Source: Mycobacteroides abscessus ATCC 19977
GTDB taxonomy: Bacteria > Actinomycetota > Actinomycetes > Mycobacteriales > Mycobacteriaceae
Assembly (NCBI RefSeq): GCF_000069185.1
Contig: NC_010397.1
Location: forward strand, 2,542,001-2,606,000
Reading direction: 5' to 3'
Length of the DNA stretch: 64,000 bases
The notes under the pieces: model-generated
What the model saw: only the letters and a program-made list of their open reading frames with translations
Databases searched by the model: none
What the model was told of the DNA's origin: nothing
In this document: in pieces, positions 17,451 to 25,906 of the stretch
How the letters are laid out: the number at the start of each line of letters is the position of its first letter
How positions within the stretch are numbered: position 1 is the first letter of the stretch
Position numbers and translations under genes: made by a program

Positions 17451-19871
17451 TCAGCGACTGCCACTCAGGGAACCGAGTTCGTGTTCCCATACCCAGTCGG
17501 CGATCACGGGATCATCCCGGCCATGCTCTCGGGTGTACCGGCAGGCAGCGATTCGGTCGTCGACCATTTCCTGCCGTAGGTTTGCGGCTCGGCTGCCCAG
17601 ACCCTCGACCCTGTCGATAACATCCATGACAAGGTGGAAACGGTCCAGATCATTGAGCATCACCATGTCAAAAGGTGTTGTGGTGGTGCCCCGATCCTTG
17701 AACCCGCGTACGTGCATCCGATCGTGATTGGTATGGCGGTAGGCAAGGCGGTGGATCAACCAGGGATAGCCGTGGTAGGCGAAGATGATCGGTTTATCAG
17801 GGGTGAAAAGTGCGTCAAAATCAGTGTGGGGCAGTCCATGTGGATGCTCAGATGCTGGTTGCAAGCGCATGATGTCCACGATATTGATTACCCGGACCGC
17901 GAGCTCGGGCAACCTCCGGCGCAAGATGTCCGCGGCTGCCAAGGTTTCCAGCGTTGGTACATCTCCGGCGCAGGCCAGCACGACATCCGGCTCGTTCGGC
18001 GCATTACTCGCCCAATCCCAGATGCCCAGCCCTCTGGCGCAGTGTGCGCGTGCCGCCTCCATGCTCAAATAGGTCAGGGCAGGTTGTTTACCCGCCACCA
18101 CAACATTGACGCAGTGCCTGCTACGCAGACAATGGTCGGTGACTGCCAAGAGCGTGTTGGCGTCGGGCGGTAGATACACCCGCACTACCTCCGGGCGCTT
18201 GTTGGCGACGTGATCGATAAACCCCGGGTCTTGGTGAGACGCGCCATTGTGGTCTTGGCGCCAAACATGGGATGTCAGTAGATAGTTCAAAGAAGGAATC
18301 GGCTGTCGCCACGGAACTTCTGAGCTGCTGGAAAGCCATTTGGCATGCTGGTTGAGCATCGAGTCGACAATATGGGCGAAGGCCTCGTAACAGTTGAAGA
18401 GGCCGTGCCGTCCGGTGAGGAGATATCCCTCAAGCCACCCCTGACACAGGTGTTCGGAGAGTACTTCCATCACCCGGCCCTCGGGGCCCAAATGTTCATC
18501 GGTGGTTTCGCTACGTTCCAGCCATACCTTGTCGGTGCGTTCGTAGACCGTCGACAAGCGATTGGATGCCGTCTCATCGGGGCCCATTAGCCGGAAGTTG
18601 TTCGGGTTGAGATCGATCACATCGCGAAGATAGGCGCCGAGCACTTTGGTTGCTTCTGCGGTCATCGCGCCCGGAGATCCCACGGGGACCGCGTATTGAT
18701 CGACCTCCGGCAGGTCAAGCTCCCGAATCAACAGGCCGCCGTTGGCGTGTGGGTTGCTACCTATCGCCTTTTCCGTACGGGGAGCCAGCCCGGCCACCTC
18801 AGGCCGCAGCACCCCACGGTCGTCGAAAAGCTCCTCGGGTCGGTAGCTGTGCATCCAGTTGGCCAGCTGCATCAATTGTGATGGGTTGGTGCGGCATTCG
18901 GCCAGTGGTACCTGATGAGAACGCCAGGTTCCCTCCACGGGCACACCTTCGACCATTTTCGGTCCGGTCCATCCCTTGGGAGTGCGTAGCACAATGAGTG
19001 GCCAGCGGGGAAGATGCGCCGCTCGTTCCTGTCGGGCTTCTTGCTGGATATGCGAGATCCGGTCGAAGGCCCAATCACATGCCGCGGCCAATTGCTGGTG
19101 CACCTCGGCCGGATCGTCGCCGACGACTATTCGCGGATCATGACCGTATCCGGTCAGAAGCGCCGTGAGATCGTCTTCGGGGATGCGAGCCAATACCGTC
19201 GGGTTGGCAATCTTGTAGCCGTTGAGATGCAGGATGGGTAGCACCGCGCCGTCGGTGGCAGGATTGACGAATTTGTTGGAGTGCCAGCTCGCGGCGAGGG
19301 GCCCGGTCTCGGCCTCCCCGTCGCCGATAACGCACGCGACCACCAGGTCTGGATTATCCAAGGCGGCGCCATATGCGTGCGCCAGCGCGTACCCGAGCTC
19401 GCCGCCTTCGTGGATCGAGCCGGGTGTCTCCGGAGCCGTATGGCTGGGAATGCCGCCAGGGAAGGAGAATTGCCTGAACAGTTTTCGCAAGCCGTCCAGG
19501 TCTTGGCCGATGTGTGCGTAGAAGCGGCTGTAGCTGCCTTCCAGGTAGGTGTTGGCCACCACCCCGGGGCCGCCGTGTCCGGGGCCCGTGACCAGCATGA
19601 CATTGGTATCACGTTGGCGGATAATGCGATTGAGATGTGCATAGATGATGTTGAGGCCGGGCGTCGTGCCCCAGTGTCCCAACAAGCGGGGCTTGATGTG
19701 GCTTGCGGTGAGCGGATCGCGCAACAGGGGATTGTCCAACAGGTAGATCTGGCCCACCGACAGGTAGTTCGCGGCGCGCCAGTAGGCGTCGATCTGTCTG
19801 ACTTCCTCCGCGGAGAGCGGGCGCGGGTATGTCGGAATCTGTGAATCAGTCACTGACAGTGCGGTATTCAT
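17451..19871 (-). CDS. xfp: Xylulose-5-phosphate/fructose-6-phosphate phosphoketolase
   Basis: An 806-aa enzyme of usual length. It makes acetyl phosphate plus glyceraldehyde 3-phosphate (or erythrose 4-phosphate) with TPP. Motifs are [19 protein letters not shown], the TPP site [24 protein letters not shown] and [10 protein letters not shown]. The start ATG 19871 overlaps the stop of the Crp paralogue by 4 bp, so the two are coupled. The downstream hemerythrin-like and Rieske genes are in the same operon. It gives a carbon shortcut yielding acetyl phosphate without CO2 loss. Confidence 0.95.
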   Translation of the reverse strand: MNTALSVTDSQIPTYPRPLSAEEVRQIDAYWRAANYLSVGQIYLLDNPLLRDPLTASHIKPRLLGHWGTTPGLNIIYAHLNRIIRQRDTNVMLVTGPGHGGPGVVANTYLEGSYSRFYAHIGQDLDGLRKLFRQFSFPGGIPSHTAPETPGSIHEGGELGYALAHAYGAALDNPDLVVACVIGDGEAETGPLAASWHSNKFVNPATDGAVLPILHLNGYKIANPTVLARIPEDDLTALLTGYGHDPRIVVGDDPAEVHQQLAAACDWAFDRISHIQQEARQERAAHLPRWPLIVLRTPKGWTGPKMVEGVPVEGTWRSHQVPLAECRTNPSQLMQLANWMHSYRPEELFDDRGVLRPEVAGLAPRTEKAIGSNPHANGGLLIRELDLPEVDQYAVPVGSPGAMTAEATKVLGAYLRDVIDLNPNNFRLMGPDETASNRLSTVYERTDKVWLERSETTDEHLGPEGRVMEVLSEHLCQGWLEGYLLTGRHGLFNCYEAFAHIVDSMLNQHAKWLSSSSEVPWRQPIPSLNYLLTSHVWRQDHNGASHQDPGFIDHVANKRPEVVRVYLPPDANTLLAVTDHCLRSRHCVNVVVAGKQPALTYLSMEAARAHCARGLGIWDWASNAPNEPDVVLACAGDVPTLETLAAADILRRRLPELAVRVINIVDIMRLQPASEHPHGLPHTDFDALFTPDKPIIFAYHGYPWLIHRLAYRHTNHDRMHVRGFKDRGTTTTPFDMVMLNDLDRFHLVMDVIDRVEGLGSRAANLRQEMVDDRIAACRYTREHGRDDPVIADWVWEHELGSLSGSR

Positions 19872-20566
19872 TTCTCGATCACTCCACTTGCCGCATGGTT
19901 GCGCACGGAAAGTACCTCGCAGTCGTAGATCGTCAGGGAAGTGCCGTGGACCTGGATAAGTCCGCGCTTCTCGAATTCGTGCAGCACACGGCACATGGAC
20001 TCTCGCGATGTCCCAACCAGGTCGGCGAGCTCGAGCTGCGAAAGGCCATGTTCGACGTACACCGAGTCGCCTTCTATGGTCCCGAACCGTTGGGCGAGGT
20101 CGAGCAGCTGCGCGGCCACTCGCGCGGTGATATCGGCGTGAGGTATGTCGGCCAACTTGCGGGTGGCCTTCCTCACCTGCCGGGCGAGCACCCTGAGCAG
20201 TTGTTCGGCCGCGTCGCTGTGGTGGGCAATCCACCAGCGCATGGTGTCGCGATCCATGCCCCTTGCCGCCACGGCGGTCAGCGCTCGGGCCTCAGACCTT
20301 CGGGGCTCCGGATCGAATATCGACAACTCTCCGAACATCTCCGTAGGACCGACCAAGGTGGCAAGACGCTCGGCGCCATCGCCCGACCGCCTGCTCAGTG
20401 CCACCTTTCCCTGGGTGACCAGATACATGCGGTCACCGGGGTCCCCCGGACGGAATATCACCTCGTCCGGCTGAAAATGCTCGGTGGTCAGACGCGCAGT
20501 GGCTGCCGCCACCGCGGGCGTGCTCATGCCGCGAAACACTGGCGTTTCCTCGACCGCACTGTGCAC
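19868..20566 (-). CDS. Crp/Fnr family transcriptional regulator (Crp paralogue)
   Basis: A 232-aa protein with a GTG start and GGAG 5 nt upstream. The N-terminal cyclic-nucleotide-binding fold has [11 protein letters not shown] and [19 protein letters not shown], close to mycobacterial Crp, though the ligand-contact PRTS segment is changed to PRRS. The C-terminal HTH is [28 protein letters not shown]. As the first gene of the operon with phosphoketolase (ATGA overlap) it probably controls that operon itself. No Cys cluster for an Fe-S sensor is seen. Confidence 0.85.
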   Translation of the reverse strand: MHSAVEETPVFRGMSTPAVAAATARLTTEHFQPDEVIFRPGDPGDRMYLVTQGKVALSRRSGDGAERLATLVGPTEMFGELSIFDPEPRRSEARALTAVAARGMDRDTMRWWIAHHSDAAEQLLRVLARQVRKATRKLADIPHADITARVAAQLLDLAQRFGTIEGDSVYVEHGLSQLELADLVGTSRESMCRVLHEFEKRGLIQVHGTSLTIYDCEVLSVRNHAASGVIEK

Positions 20567-20611
20567 AATCGCTCCATCTTCCGTGGACTGTCGTACTGAG
20601 CCCGCCTACCC

Positions 20612-20637
20612 GTTCTTGGCAGTGACAAACGGGGTAT
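20612..20637 (+). promoter_or_regulatory. SigF-type promoter candidate for the flavin reductase gene
   Basis: GTTC, a 16-nt spacer, then GGGTAT fits the mycobacterial SigF consensus (GTTT-N15/16-GGGTAT) apart from the last -35 base. It lies 40 bp upstream of the flavin reductase ATG and overlaps a 13-bp tandem repeat that duplicates the -10. Confidence 0.5.
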
Positions 20638-20651
20638 GCAAACGGGGTATG
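20626..20651 (+). repeat. Perfect 13-bp tandem repeat carrying two GGGTAT boxes
   Basis: The unit CAAACGGGGTATG occurs twice without a gap. Each copy holds a SigF-like -10 (GGGTAT at 20632-20637 and 20645-20650). Only the first has a suitable -35. The repeat ends 25 bp before the flavin reductase start. Confidence 0.9.
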
Positions 20652-20676
20652 ACTGAGATAGGGATCGGAGGTCGAG

Positions 20677-21186
20677 ATGACAGGCATGCCGGAAAACTGC
20701 GCGCAAGCCCAGTTCGCCAGCCTTATGTGCCAATTGGATCAACCGGTGTATGTGGTGACGGTGCGAGGGGCCGATGGTCCCGCGGGGTGTCTTGTCGGAT
20801 TCGCCGGCCAGGTCAGTATCGATCCGCCGCTGTTTCTCGCAGGGCTGTCCGAGAAGAACCACACCTGGCGTGCTTCGCAGCAGGCAAGTCACCTGGCAGT
20901 GCATATAATCCCACGCGCGGAAGACGAGCTGGTGCACCTCTTCGGCGAGCTGACGGGAGACAGTGTCGACAAGTTTGCGCGATGTACCTGGCGCGACGGT
21001 CCGCACGGTGTCCCCATCCTGGAACAGTCCGCCGCCTGGTTCGTGGGCGAGATACTGGCCCGTATCACGCTGGGTGACCATATCGGCCATGTGCTGTTGC
21101 CGGTGGCCGTAAGCCGCTCGCGGGAACTGGGTCAGTATGTGTCCCTCAGCGACGTCCACGGGCTCACTCCCGGTCACGAAGCCTAG
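20677..21186 (+). CDS. Flavin reductase family protein (FMN-binding split barrel)
   Basis: A 169-aa protein: QPVYVVTVRGADGPAGCLVGF, VSIDPPLFLAGLSEKNHTWR and FAVHIIP-like LAVHIIPRAED are the typical beta-barrel segments of flavin reductase-like proteins. Members reduce free FMN/FAD with NAD(P)H or bind FMN. It starts a + strand pair with the haem-oxygenase-like gene 46 bp downstream, a plausible reductant-enzyme pair. Divergent from the Crp operon. Confidence 0.8.
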   Translation: MTGMPENCAQAQFASLMCQLDQPVYVVTVRGADGPAGCLVGFAGQVSIDPPLFLAGLSEKNHTWRASQQASHLAVHIIPRAEDELVHLFGELTGDSVDKFARCTWRDGPHGVPILEQSAAWFVGEILARITLGDHIGHVLLPVAVSRSRELGQYVSLSDVHGLTPGHEA

Positions 21187-21232
21187 GGCGGAAAGTTCGT
21201 TTGACGGCAGTCCGCCGGGGTACTCACCGTGT

Positions 21233-22252
21233 GTGAATCGTACTGTGATCGCCGCCGAGCCCCGCCTCCCGCAACCGCGGGGGCCGTTGTCGGCGGTGGT
21301 GATTGACCTGCTGGCCAAGGGATCGCCGTCGGCTCACCCCGACGATGTCGAAGAAATGCTGGCCGCCGCCAATCCCTATGGGCTAGATCTACAACTGGCG
21401 TTATATGTCTGCTACGAGCTTCACTATCGAGGTTTCTCCGGTGTTGATCCGAGGTGGGAGTGGGATATCGGCTTGCTCAACCTGCGTCGCCGGATGGAGG
21501 AAGATTTCCTTGCGCGGCTGGAGAGTGACGCCGGGCAGGATTCTCACGAGTATGCGATCGCCGCGGAACTGGATGCGCTCATGCGGGAGCCTGAAGACGA
21601 CGCGAACCTGTCGGTGCACCTTGCCGAGTACGCGTCGTGGGAGCACATGCAGGAGTACTTTGCCCAGCGTTCGATCTACCACCTCAAGGAGGGCGACCCG
21701 CAGGCCTGGGTTATCCCGCGGTTGTCCGGCCAGGCCAAGGCCTCATTCGTGGCCATCGAGTTCGACGAGTTCGGCGGCGGGCACGGAAACGCACTGCACC
21801 AGAGTCTATTTGGTGATCTGTTGGCAGCCGCGGGGATGGATCCCGAGTACCTTGGATATCTCGAACATGCTGCTGCTGAATCGCTGGCGGCGGTGAATGT
21901 CATGTCCCTGTTCGGGCTACACCGCGCATTACGCGGGGCCGCGATTGGGCATTTTGCGGCGACGGAGATTACCTCGCCGCCGGGTTCACGCCAGATGGTC
22001 CGCGGCTTGCGGCGCCTGTCGGCGCCGTCGCCTTGCGTCGACTTCTACCAGGAGCACGTCGAGGCGGACGCGGTCCACGAGGAGGTCGTCCGCTCGGATG
22101 TGGTGGCGAACCTGGTAGAGACAGAACCGGGTCTAAGCGGGCGAGTGGTGTTCGGTATGAGGGTGTTTCGGATGATGGAGGACCGGCTGGCCCATCACCT
22201 GTTGAGCAGCTGGGCCTTGGGCCGTACCTCCCTGAATCGTGCCCTGAGCTAG
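21233..22252 (+). CDS. Iron-containing redox enzyme family protein (haem-oxygenase-like fold)
   Basis: About 339 aa, GTG start at 21233. It is helical with acidic/His clusters: AEYASWEHMQEYF, then AIEFDEFGGGHGNALH, then FYQEHVEADAVHEE. These match the haem-oxygenase-like diiron enzyme group annotated as iron-containing redox enzymes. Such enzymes often do oxygen-dependent desaturation, N-oxygenation or C-C cleavage. Flanking genes encode a flavin reductase, a CDGSH Fe-S protein (4-bp overlap of the ends, opposite strand) and a PrmC-like methyltransferase. The substrate is unknown. Confidence 0.72.
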   Translation: MNRTVIAAEPRLPQPRGPLSAVVIDLLAKGSPSAHPDDVEEMLAAANPYGLDLQLALYVCYELHYRGFSGVDPRWEWDIGLLNLRRRMEEDFLARLESDAGQDSHEYAIAAELDALMREPEDDANLSVHLAEYASWEHMQEYFAQRSIYHLKEGDPQAWVIPRLSGQAKASFVAIEFDEFGGGHGNALHQSLFGDLLAAAGMDPEYLGYLEHAAAESLAAVNVMSLFGLHRALRGAAIGHFAATEITSPPGSRQMVRGLRRLSAPSPCVDFYQEHVEADAVHEEVVRSDVVANLVETEPGLSGRVVFGMRVFRMMEDRLAHHLLSSWALGRTSLNRALS

Positions 22253-22464
22253 CCGCACTTGCGCCGTTTCGACGTCCGCTTGAAACGGCGATGGCTCGTG
22301 TCGCACAGCGGATAACAGGAACTCTTGTGGCACATGCAGATCGCCACCTGAAACCGGTCCGACTCGACAACATCGCCGTTGGGCAACTCGATAGACAGCG
22401 GTCCCTCAACCATCATCGGTCCCGCGGTAACGATCCGTACTGAGCGGCGCGGACGCGGTGTCAT
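22249..22464 (-). CDS. CDGSH iron-sulfur domain protein
   Basis: A 71-aa single CDGSH domain: C-M-C-H-K-S-S-C-Y-P-L-C-D-T-S-H supplies the 3-Cys/1-His ligands of a [2Fe-2S] cluster (the G of CDGSH is T here). The N-terminal GPLSIELPNGDVVESDRF is also typical. It overlaps the upstream PrmC-like gene by 4 bp (ATGA) and so is coupled to it. A role as electron carrier for the neighbouring iron enzyme is inferred. Confidence 0.85.
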   Translation of the reverse strand: MTPRPRRSVRIVTAGPMMVEGPLSIELPNGDVVESDRFQVAICMCHKSSCYPLCDTSHRRFKRTSKRRKCG

Positions 22465-23156
22465 GGCCGTCGCCCCGCGATCACGACCAGCCGTTCGGTC
22501 CGGCGACCCTTGTCAAGGCGACCCATGCGTTCCAACCAGGGCGCTCGCGCCGACATCACCGGACCAAATGGAACATGCTGTTCAGCAATGACTTCCGCAG
22601 TAAGTCCGGTGGCCGCGAGTGCGTACACAGTTTGGGATACATCGGCAAACTCCGATTGGACCAGGAGCAACACCCCGTGCGGGTCCAGTAACTCGTGCGC
22701 GTGCGTACACAGCGGGTCGAGTACGAGTCGTCCACTCACTCCGGCATGAAATGCCAAGGTGGTACCCACCGATGCCGGAACGGCATCGCCGAGCAGTACA
22801 CGTCGATCGCCCGGCACGTACGGGGGATTGGCCAGCACCAGATCGAAGGGGCCAAATTCCTTTGCGCGCAACCAGTCACCCTGCAAAGCCGTGATATCGG
22901 CACCTACGCGTTGTGCGTTGCTTTGTGCGCACTCGACGGCGAGTGGGCACATGTCTAGCGCCGTCACGGCGGCGGCTCCTTCTTTGGCGGCCGCCAGGGC
23001 CAAATAGCCGCTTCCCGTGCACAGGTCAGCTACTCTGAGTCCGGCCGGCGGAAAGAACCTGGTCATAGACTCTCTTAGCAGTGCTGAATCATACTGTGGG
23101 ACATAAACACCCGAATCGACGTGAATCCCGCTGTCCGCGCGGTGGTCAATGAGCAT
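22461..23156 (-). CDS. PrmC/HemK-like class I SAM methyltransferase
   Basis: A 231-aa protein with the SAM-binding motif VADLCTGSGYLALAAAK (about 43-59), acidic ribose contact TALDM, and the N-methyltransferase motif LVLANPPYVPGD (about 106-117). NPPY marks methylation of an amide or base nitrogen. The canonical PrmC N-terminal helical domain is absent, so this is a paralogue rather than the release-factor enzyme. It is operonic with the CDGSH gene. Confidence 0.8.
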   Translation of the reverse strand: MLIDHRADSGIHVDSGVYVPQYDSALLRESMTRFFPPAGLRVADLCTGSGYLALAAAKEGAAAVTALDMCPLAVECAQSNAQRVGADITALQGDWLRAKEFGPFDLVLANPPYVPGDRRVLLGDAVPASVGTTLAFHAGVSGRLVLDPLCTHAHELLDPHGVLLLVQSEFADVSQTVYALAATGLTAEVIAEQHVPFGPVMSARAPWLERMGRLDKGRRTERLVVIAGRRP

Positions 23157-23449
23157 CGGCTCTGCCCCTCTTCAGTTCGTATGCGGCCATCGTGGCCTAA
23201 TTTCCCCTTTTGACCGCGAAACAAACCTGTATAGAGCGCAAAACTTTGGTAAGGGGGCATTCCCATCGGAGGGTGGTGCCCATCGCGGTGGCCGCTTAGT
23301 GTGAAGGGATAGATGTGGCGCGCATAGGTTGGCATGAGAGAACGGGGTCTGCCGGAGCAGGGCCGGCGGCGGACCACCGTCGGATGTAGGCGCAGCTGGC
23401 CGACATGGACGTTGCCGGCCAAATTATATGAGCTGCTCCGTCGACAGCG
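23157..23449. other. Intergenic region between divergent methyltransferase and sigma factor genes
   Basis: 293 bp with no supported gene. On the reverse strand GTTT, N16, GGGAAA resembles a weak SigF site for the methyltransferase gene; on the + strand I see no convincing promoter motif for the sigma factor. Confidence 0.6.
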
Positions 23450-24283
23450 TTGAGAGGTTTACACATGGAATGCCCTGTTGATGTACCGGAGACCGGACAC
23501 TCACAGGTGAAACCACGCGTTGGCCGGCCGACTGACGACTACGCGGACGTACCGGACATGTTTCGGTCTCTCGCCGGCTTGGCGGAGCACAGTGACGCAT
23601 ACCAACGTAAGCACGAGGAGATAGTCACCAGATGCCTGCCGCTGGCCGACAATGTCGCACGTCATTTCGATCGCCGTGGTGAAGATCTCGAGGACCTGAT
23701 CCAGGTTGCCCGAGTGGGCTTGCTCAATGCGGTCAACCGTTTTGACCCGGAAAAGGGCGCCAGCTTCCTCGGCTTTGCGGTTCCTACCATGATGGGGGAG
23801 GTGCGCCGGCACTTTCGCGACCACGGATGGTCGCTGCACGTACCGCGGGCTATAAGAGATAGACACGCTCAAATCTCCAGGGCCACTGCGGAATTGACCC
23901 AGGAGCTACAGCGGGCGCCTACCGCCGGGGAGTTGGCGGCAGAGTTGGGTATCGACCGCGAAGAGGTGGTGGAATCTCTGATTGCCGCGGACGCCTATCA
24001 GCCTCAATCCATCGAGGCGCCCCTCAGCCACGGCGATCAGGAATCCAAGCATCTTTCCGATCTGCTGGGGAATGAAGATCCAGCCCTGGAACACGTGACC
24101 AACCGCGAGGCAGTACGGCCTCTTTTAGCCAATTTACCCCTGCGAGAGCGAACCGTGCTTGAGCTCCGGTTTTTCAAGGGAATGACCCAGAGCCAGATTG
24201 CCGCACAGATTGGTGTTTCGCAGATGCACGTATCCCGGATTCTCAGCGACACCTTGCGGTACCTGCGAGAACAGATGGCGTAG
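23450..24283 (+). CDS. RNA polymerase sigma factor, SigB/SigF/SigG family
   Basis: A 277-aa sigma-70 factor. Region 2 includes GEDLEDLIQVARVGLLNAVN and RFDPEKGASFLGFAVPTMMG; region 3 RAPTAGELAAELGI; region 4 LPLRERTVLELRFFKGMTQS and a helix-turn-helix ending QMHVSRIL. This is the SigF-type architecture. In most mycobacteria sigF follows usfX directly; here the anti-sigma-like gene is 1 kb away on the other strand, so this is probably a SigF paralogue (inferred). ATG 23465 is an alternative start. Confidence 0.88.
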   Translation: MRGLHMECPVDVPETGHSQVKPRVGRPTDDYADVPDMFRSLAGLAEHSDAYQRKHEEIVTRCLPLADNVARHFDRRGEDLEDLIQVARVGLLNAVNRFDPEKGASFLGFAVPTMMGEVRRHFRDHGWSLHVPRAIRDRHAQISRATAELTQELQRAPTAGELAAELGIDREEVVESLIAADAYQPQSIEAPLSHGDQESKHLSDLLGNEDPALEHVTNREAVRPLLANLPLRERTVLELRFFKGMTQSQIAAQIGVSQMHVSRILSDTLRYLREQMA

Positions 24284-24297
24284 ACCGCCCTGTCCGC

Positions 24298-24323
24298 GGT
24301 TAGAGAACTGCTTGACCGGGTAT
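24298..24323 (+). promoter_or_regulatory. SigF-type promoter candidate
   Basis: GGTT, 16-nt spacer, GGGTAT. It lies just after the sigma factor gene and 36 bp upstream of a 48-codon gene with a good ribosome site. Confidence 0.6.
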
Positions 24324-24358
24324 ATGACGTGCCAAGCGGTCTGCCCTGGAGGTGTGCA

Positions 24359-24505
24359 ATGAGCCCATTGTCCTTGATTCGACGGTTCGCAGGCTTCGTG
24401 CGGCAGGGATACCCGCAGCATGCGCCTGCCGTCGGCCATTGTTCGCTGTTGGCATTGGCCCGGACACCCTCGGCGTCCACTCTGATTCACGACGATCAAG
24501 ATTAG
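24359..24505 (+). CDS. Small DUF3349-like protein (short or truncated)
   Basis: A 48-aa frame, ATG preceded by GGAGG at 8 nt and by a SigF-type promoter. Residues 8-35 (IRRFAGFVRQGYPQHAP, then CSLLALAR) follow the opening of DUF3349 proteins, whose consensus has an aromatic-rich helix, R-x-G-Y-P, and P-L-L-A-L-L. DUF3349 proteins are usually about 100 aa, so this lacks the C-terminal half. It may be a true short form or a decayed copy. Function unknown. Confidence 0.5.
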   Translation: MSPLSLIRRFAGFVRQGYPQHAPAVGHCSLLALARTPSASTLIHDDQD

Positions 24506-24795
24506 CTTTCGGGCCGTCATCCCCGTGCTCGCGCGCGCCGGGGTGTGCGTCCTCCACAAGGCGAAACACCCCTAGACGTGCGTTCCGTCCGGATGCGGTG
24601 TTGTCCTTTGCGCTGCGTCACTCGGCGACGAGAAACGTTGTGGACTAGCGCGAAGGGGCGTAGCGTCATCTTCAGGTTGAGTCCACAGCCGCGCAGGGTC
24701 TACTCGATGCCAGCGCAGAGCGCGGGCTTCTGCCCGGGCGACTGGCCTGGTGTCTCCGATCCGAAAAGAACGTACATTTCGATCGATGGAGTCAT
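24506..24795. other. Intergenic region, no gene seen
   Basis: 290 bp before the STAS gene. The overlapping frames here have no family resemblance. A GGTT-N17-GGGTCT string at about 24677-24703 is a weak SigF-like candidate for the STAS gene. Confidence 0.5.
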
Positions 24796-25218
24796 ATGTC
24801 TGTCATTGACCAAAATGCATCACGATTCGCGGCTCGAGCCAAAACCGGTGTGGTTTCGCTGTTTTCGTCAGCAGACGACACCGCAAGGTTCACGGCACAC
24901 TGGCACCGCCCGTCTGCGGTGTTGGTGCGAGCCACCGGCGAGATCGATGCAGTAAACGCTAATCACCTGGCCGAGTACGCGACCCGCTATTTGGACGGAC
25001 ACCGGACCTTGGTGCTCGATCTGCAGGGCCTGCGGTTTTTCGGAACTGATGGACTGGTGGCCTTGGATAGGGTGCGACGTCACTGCAAGGTACAGGGGAT
25101 CGACTGGACGGTCATACCGGGGGATGCCGTCACAAAGCTGCTCACCCTGAGCGGTGATATGGCCGCCTACCCAGTGAACGACGCGATACCCGACGTATGG
25201 AAGAAGTTGGCACAGTAG
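24796..25218 (+). CDS. STAS domain protein, anti-sigma factor antagonist-like
   Basis: A 140-aa protein. Residues 45-130 form a STAS domain: LVRATGEIDAVNANHL, LVLDLQGLRFFGTDGLVALDR. The loop that holds the phosphorylatable Ser in SpoIIAA (DSSG) is GTDG here, with Thr as the candidate phosphosite. Family members bind RsbW/UsfX-type anti-sigma kinases and free the sigma factor. It lies between the SigF-type gene and the anti-sigma gene, so the three plausibly form one partner-switching module. Confidence 0.8.
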   Translation: MSVIDQNASRFAARAKTGVVSLFSSADDTARFTAHWHRPSAVLVRATGEIDAVNANHLAEYATRYLDGHRTLVLDLQGLRFFGTDGLVALDRVRRHCKVQGIDWTVIPGDAVTKLLTLSGDMAAYPVNDAIPDVWKKLAQ

Positions 25219-25263
25219 CGGCGTAGCCGGTGGAAGAAGTTGGCACAGTAGCCGCGTAGCGGG
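25198..25263 (+). repeat. 33-bp tandem duplication over the STAS stop codon
   Basis: The unit beginning TGGAAGAAGTTGGCACAGTA is present twice (25198-25230 and 25231-25263) with two mismatches. The first copy encodes the last residues and stop of the STAS gene; the second is a non-coding echo. Confidence 0.9.
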
Positions 25264-25268
25264 CTCCG

Positions 25269-25724
25269 CTACCCGTTCGCCACGCGGACAGCGGAGCCGG
25301 TGTCGCGTAGCTTGGTCAGGCTGATTCCGACAATGTGCCCGACCGGATCATCCGGGTGCGCACGCTCAAATGTTTCCACGTGATCCGCCAGCGAGCTGAG
25401 CACATGCCAACTGAAGCTGTCGAGCGGAAAGACATCGCCCGGCTGACAGTGTGAATACACCGCCATGACCAACCGGTCCAGATGGAAGTCCAATCGGACC
25501 ACCAACATCGCGTTGGGTACCGAGGATCGGACCAGGCGAGTGCACGCTTCATCCGTGGCCAGTTTGAGGTCGGCCACCATGTCCATATCAAGATCGTCAA
25601 CCGTTGCGGCCGCGGCGACGACGGTGCGCATCATGGCCAGGTTCTCCAAGCGTGCCGCCATGTCGAACCTCAGAGATCGGTCGTCTGGGTGGCTGCCGGA
25701 ATGAGTGGTGTGGGCCTCGGTCAT
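25269..25724 (-). CDS. RsbW/UsfX-like anti-sigma factor (ATP-binding)
   Basis: A 151-aa protein. It closely follows the plan of mycobacterial UsfX (RsbW): FDMAARLENLAMMRTVV, then LKLATDEACTRLVRSS (the N-box of the GHKL ATPase fold), then DSFSWHVLSSLADHVETF. The start ATG 25724 has GGGAGA upstream. It is transcribed toward the STAS gene (convergent). It probably sequesters a SigF-family factor and phosphorylates STAS antagonists (inferred). Confidence 0.85.
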   Translation of the reverse strand: MTEAHTTHSGSHPDDRSLRFDMAARLENLAMMRTVVAAAATVDDLDMDMVADLKLATDEACTRLVRSSVPNAMLVVRLDFHLDRLVMAVYSHCQPGDVFPLDSFSWHVLSSLADHVETFERAHPDDPVGHIVGISLTKLRDTGSAVRVANG

Positions 25725-25754
25725 ATCTCTCCCAATGCGTCCTGCGTTTGAGAT

Positions 25755-25779
25755 TACCCGGATCATCGGTGCGCAACCA
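25755..25779 (-). promoter_or_regulatory. SigF-type promoter candidate for the UsfX-like gene
   Basis: On the reverse strand GGTT, N15, GGGTAA. The predicted transcription start is about 24 nt upstream of the ATG, leaving room for the GGGAGA ribosome site. Confidence 0.55.
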
Positions 25780-25906
25780 ATACTTGCCGACCGTCTCTTG
25801 GCGTTCGCCTCAAGATCCTTGCGCCCCCGGTGAATTTAGGTAACACCAGTATACCTCTTTGGTGCTCATTGCCAGGCAGGTCAAGGGAATTCATCGCGAT
25901 CCTCCT

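Noticed and set aside
24352..24648. 98-codon + strand frame overlapping the DUF3349-like gene
   Set aside because: No ribosome site at the right distance and no family pattern; the 48-codon frame has both.
24677..24703. SigF-like string before the STAS gene (GGTT-N17-GGGTCT)
   Set aside because: Long spacer and -10 mismatch; not listed as a promoter.
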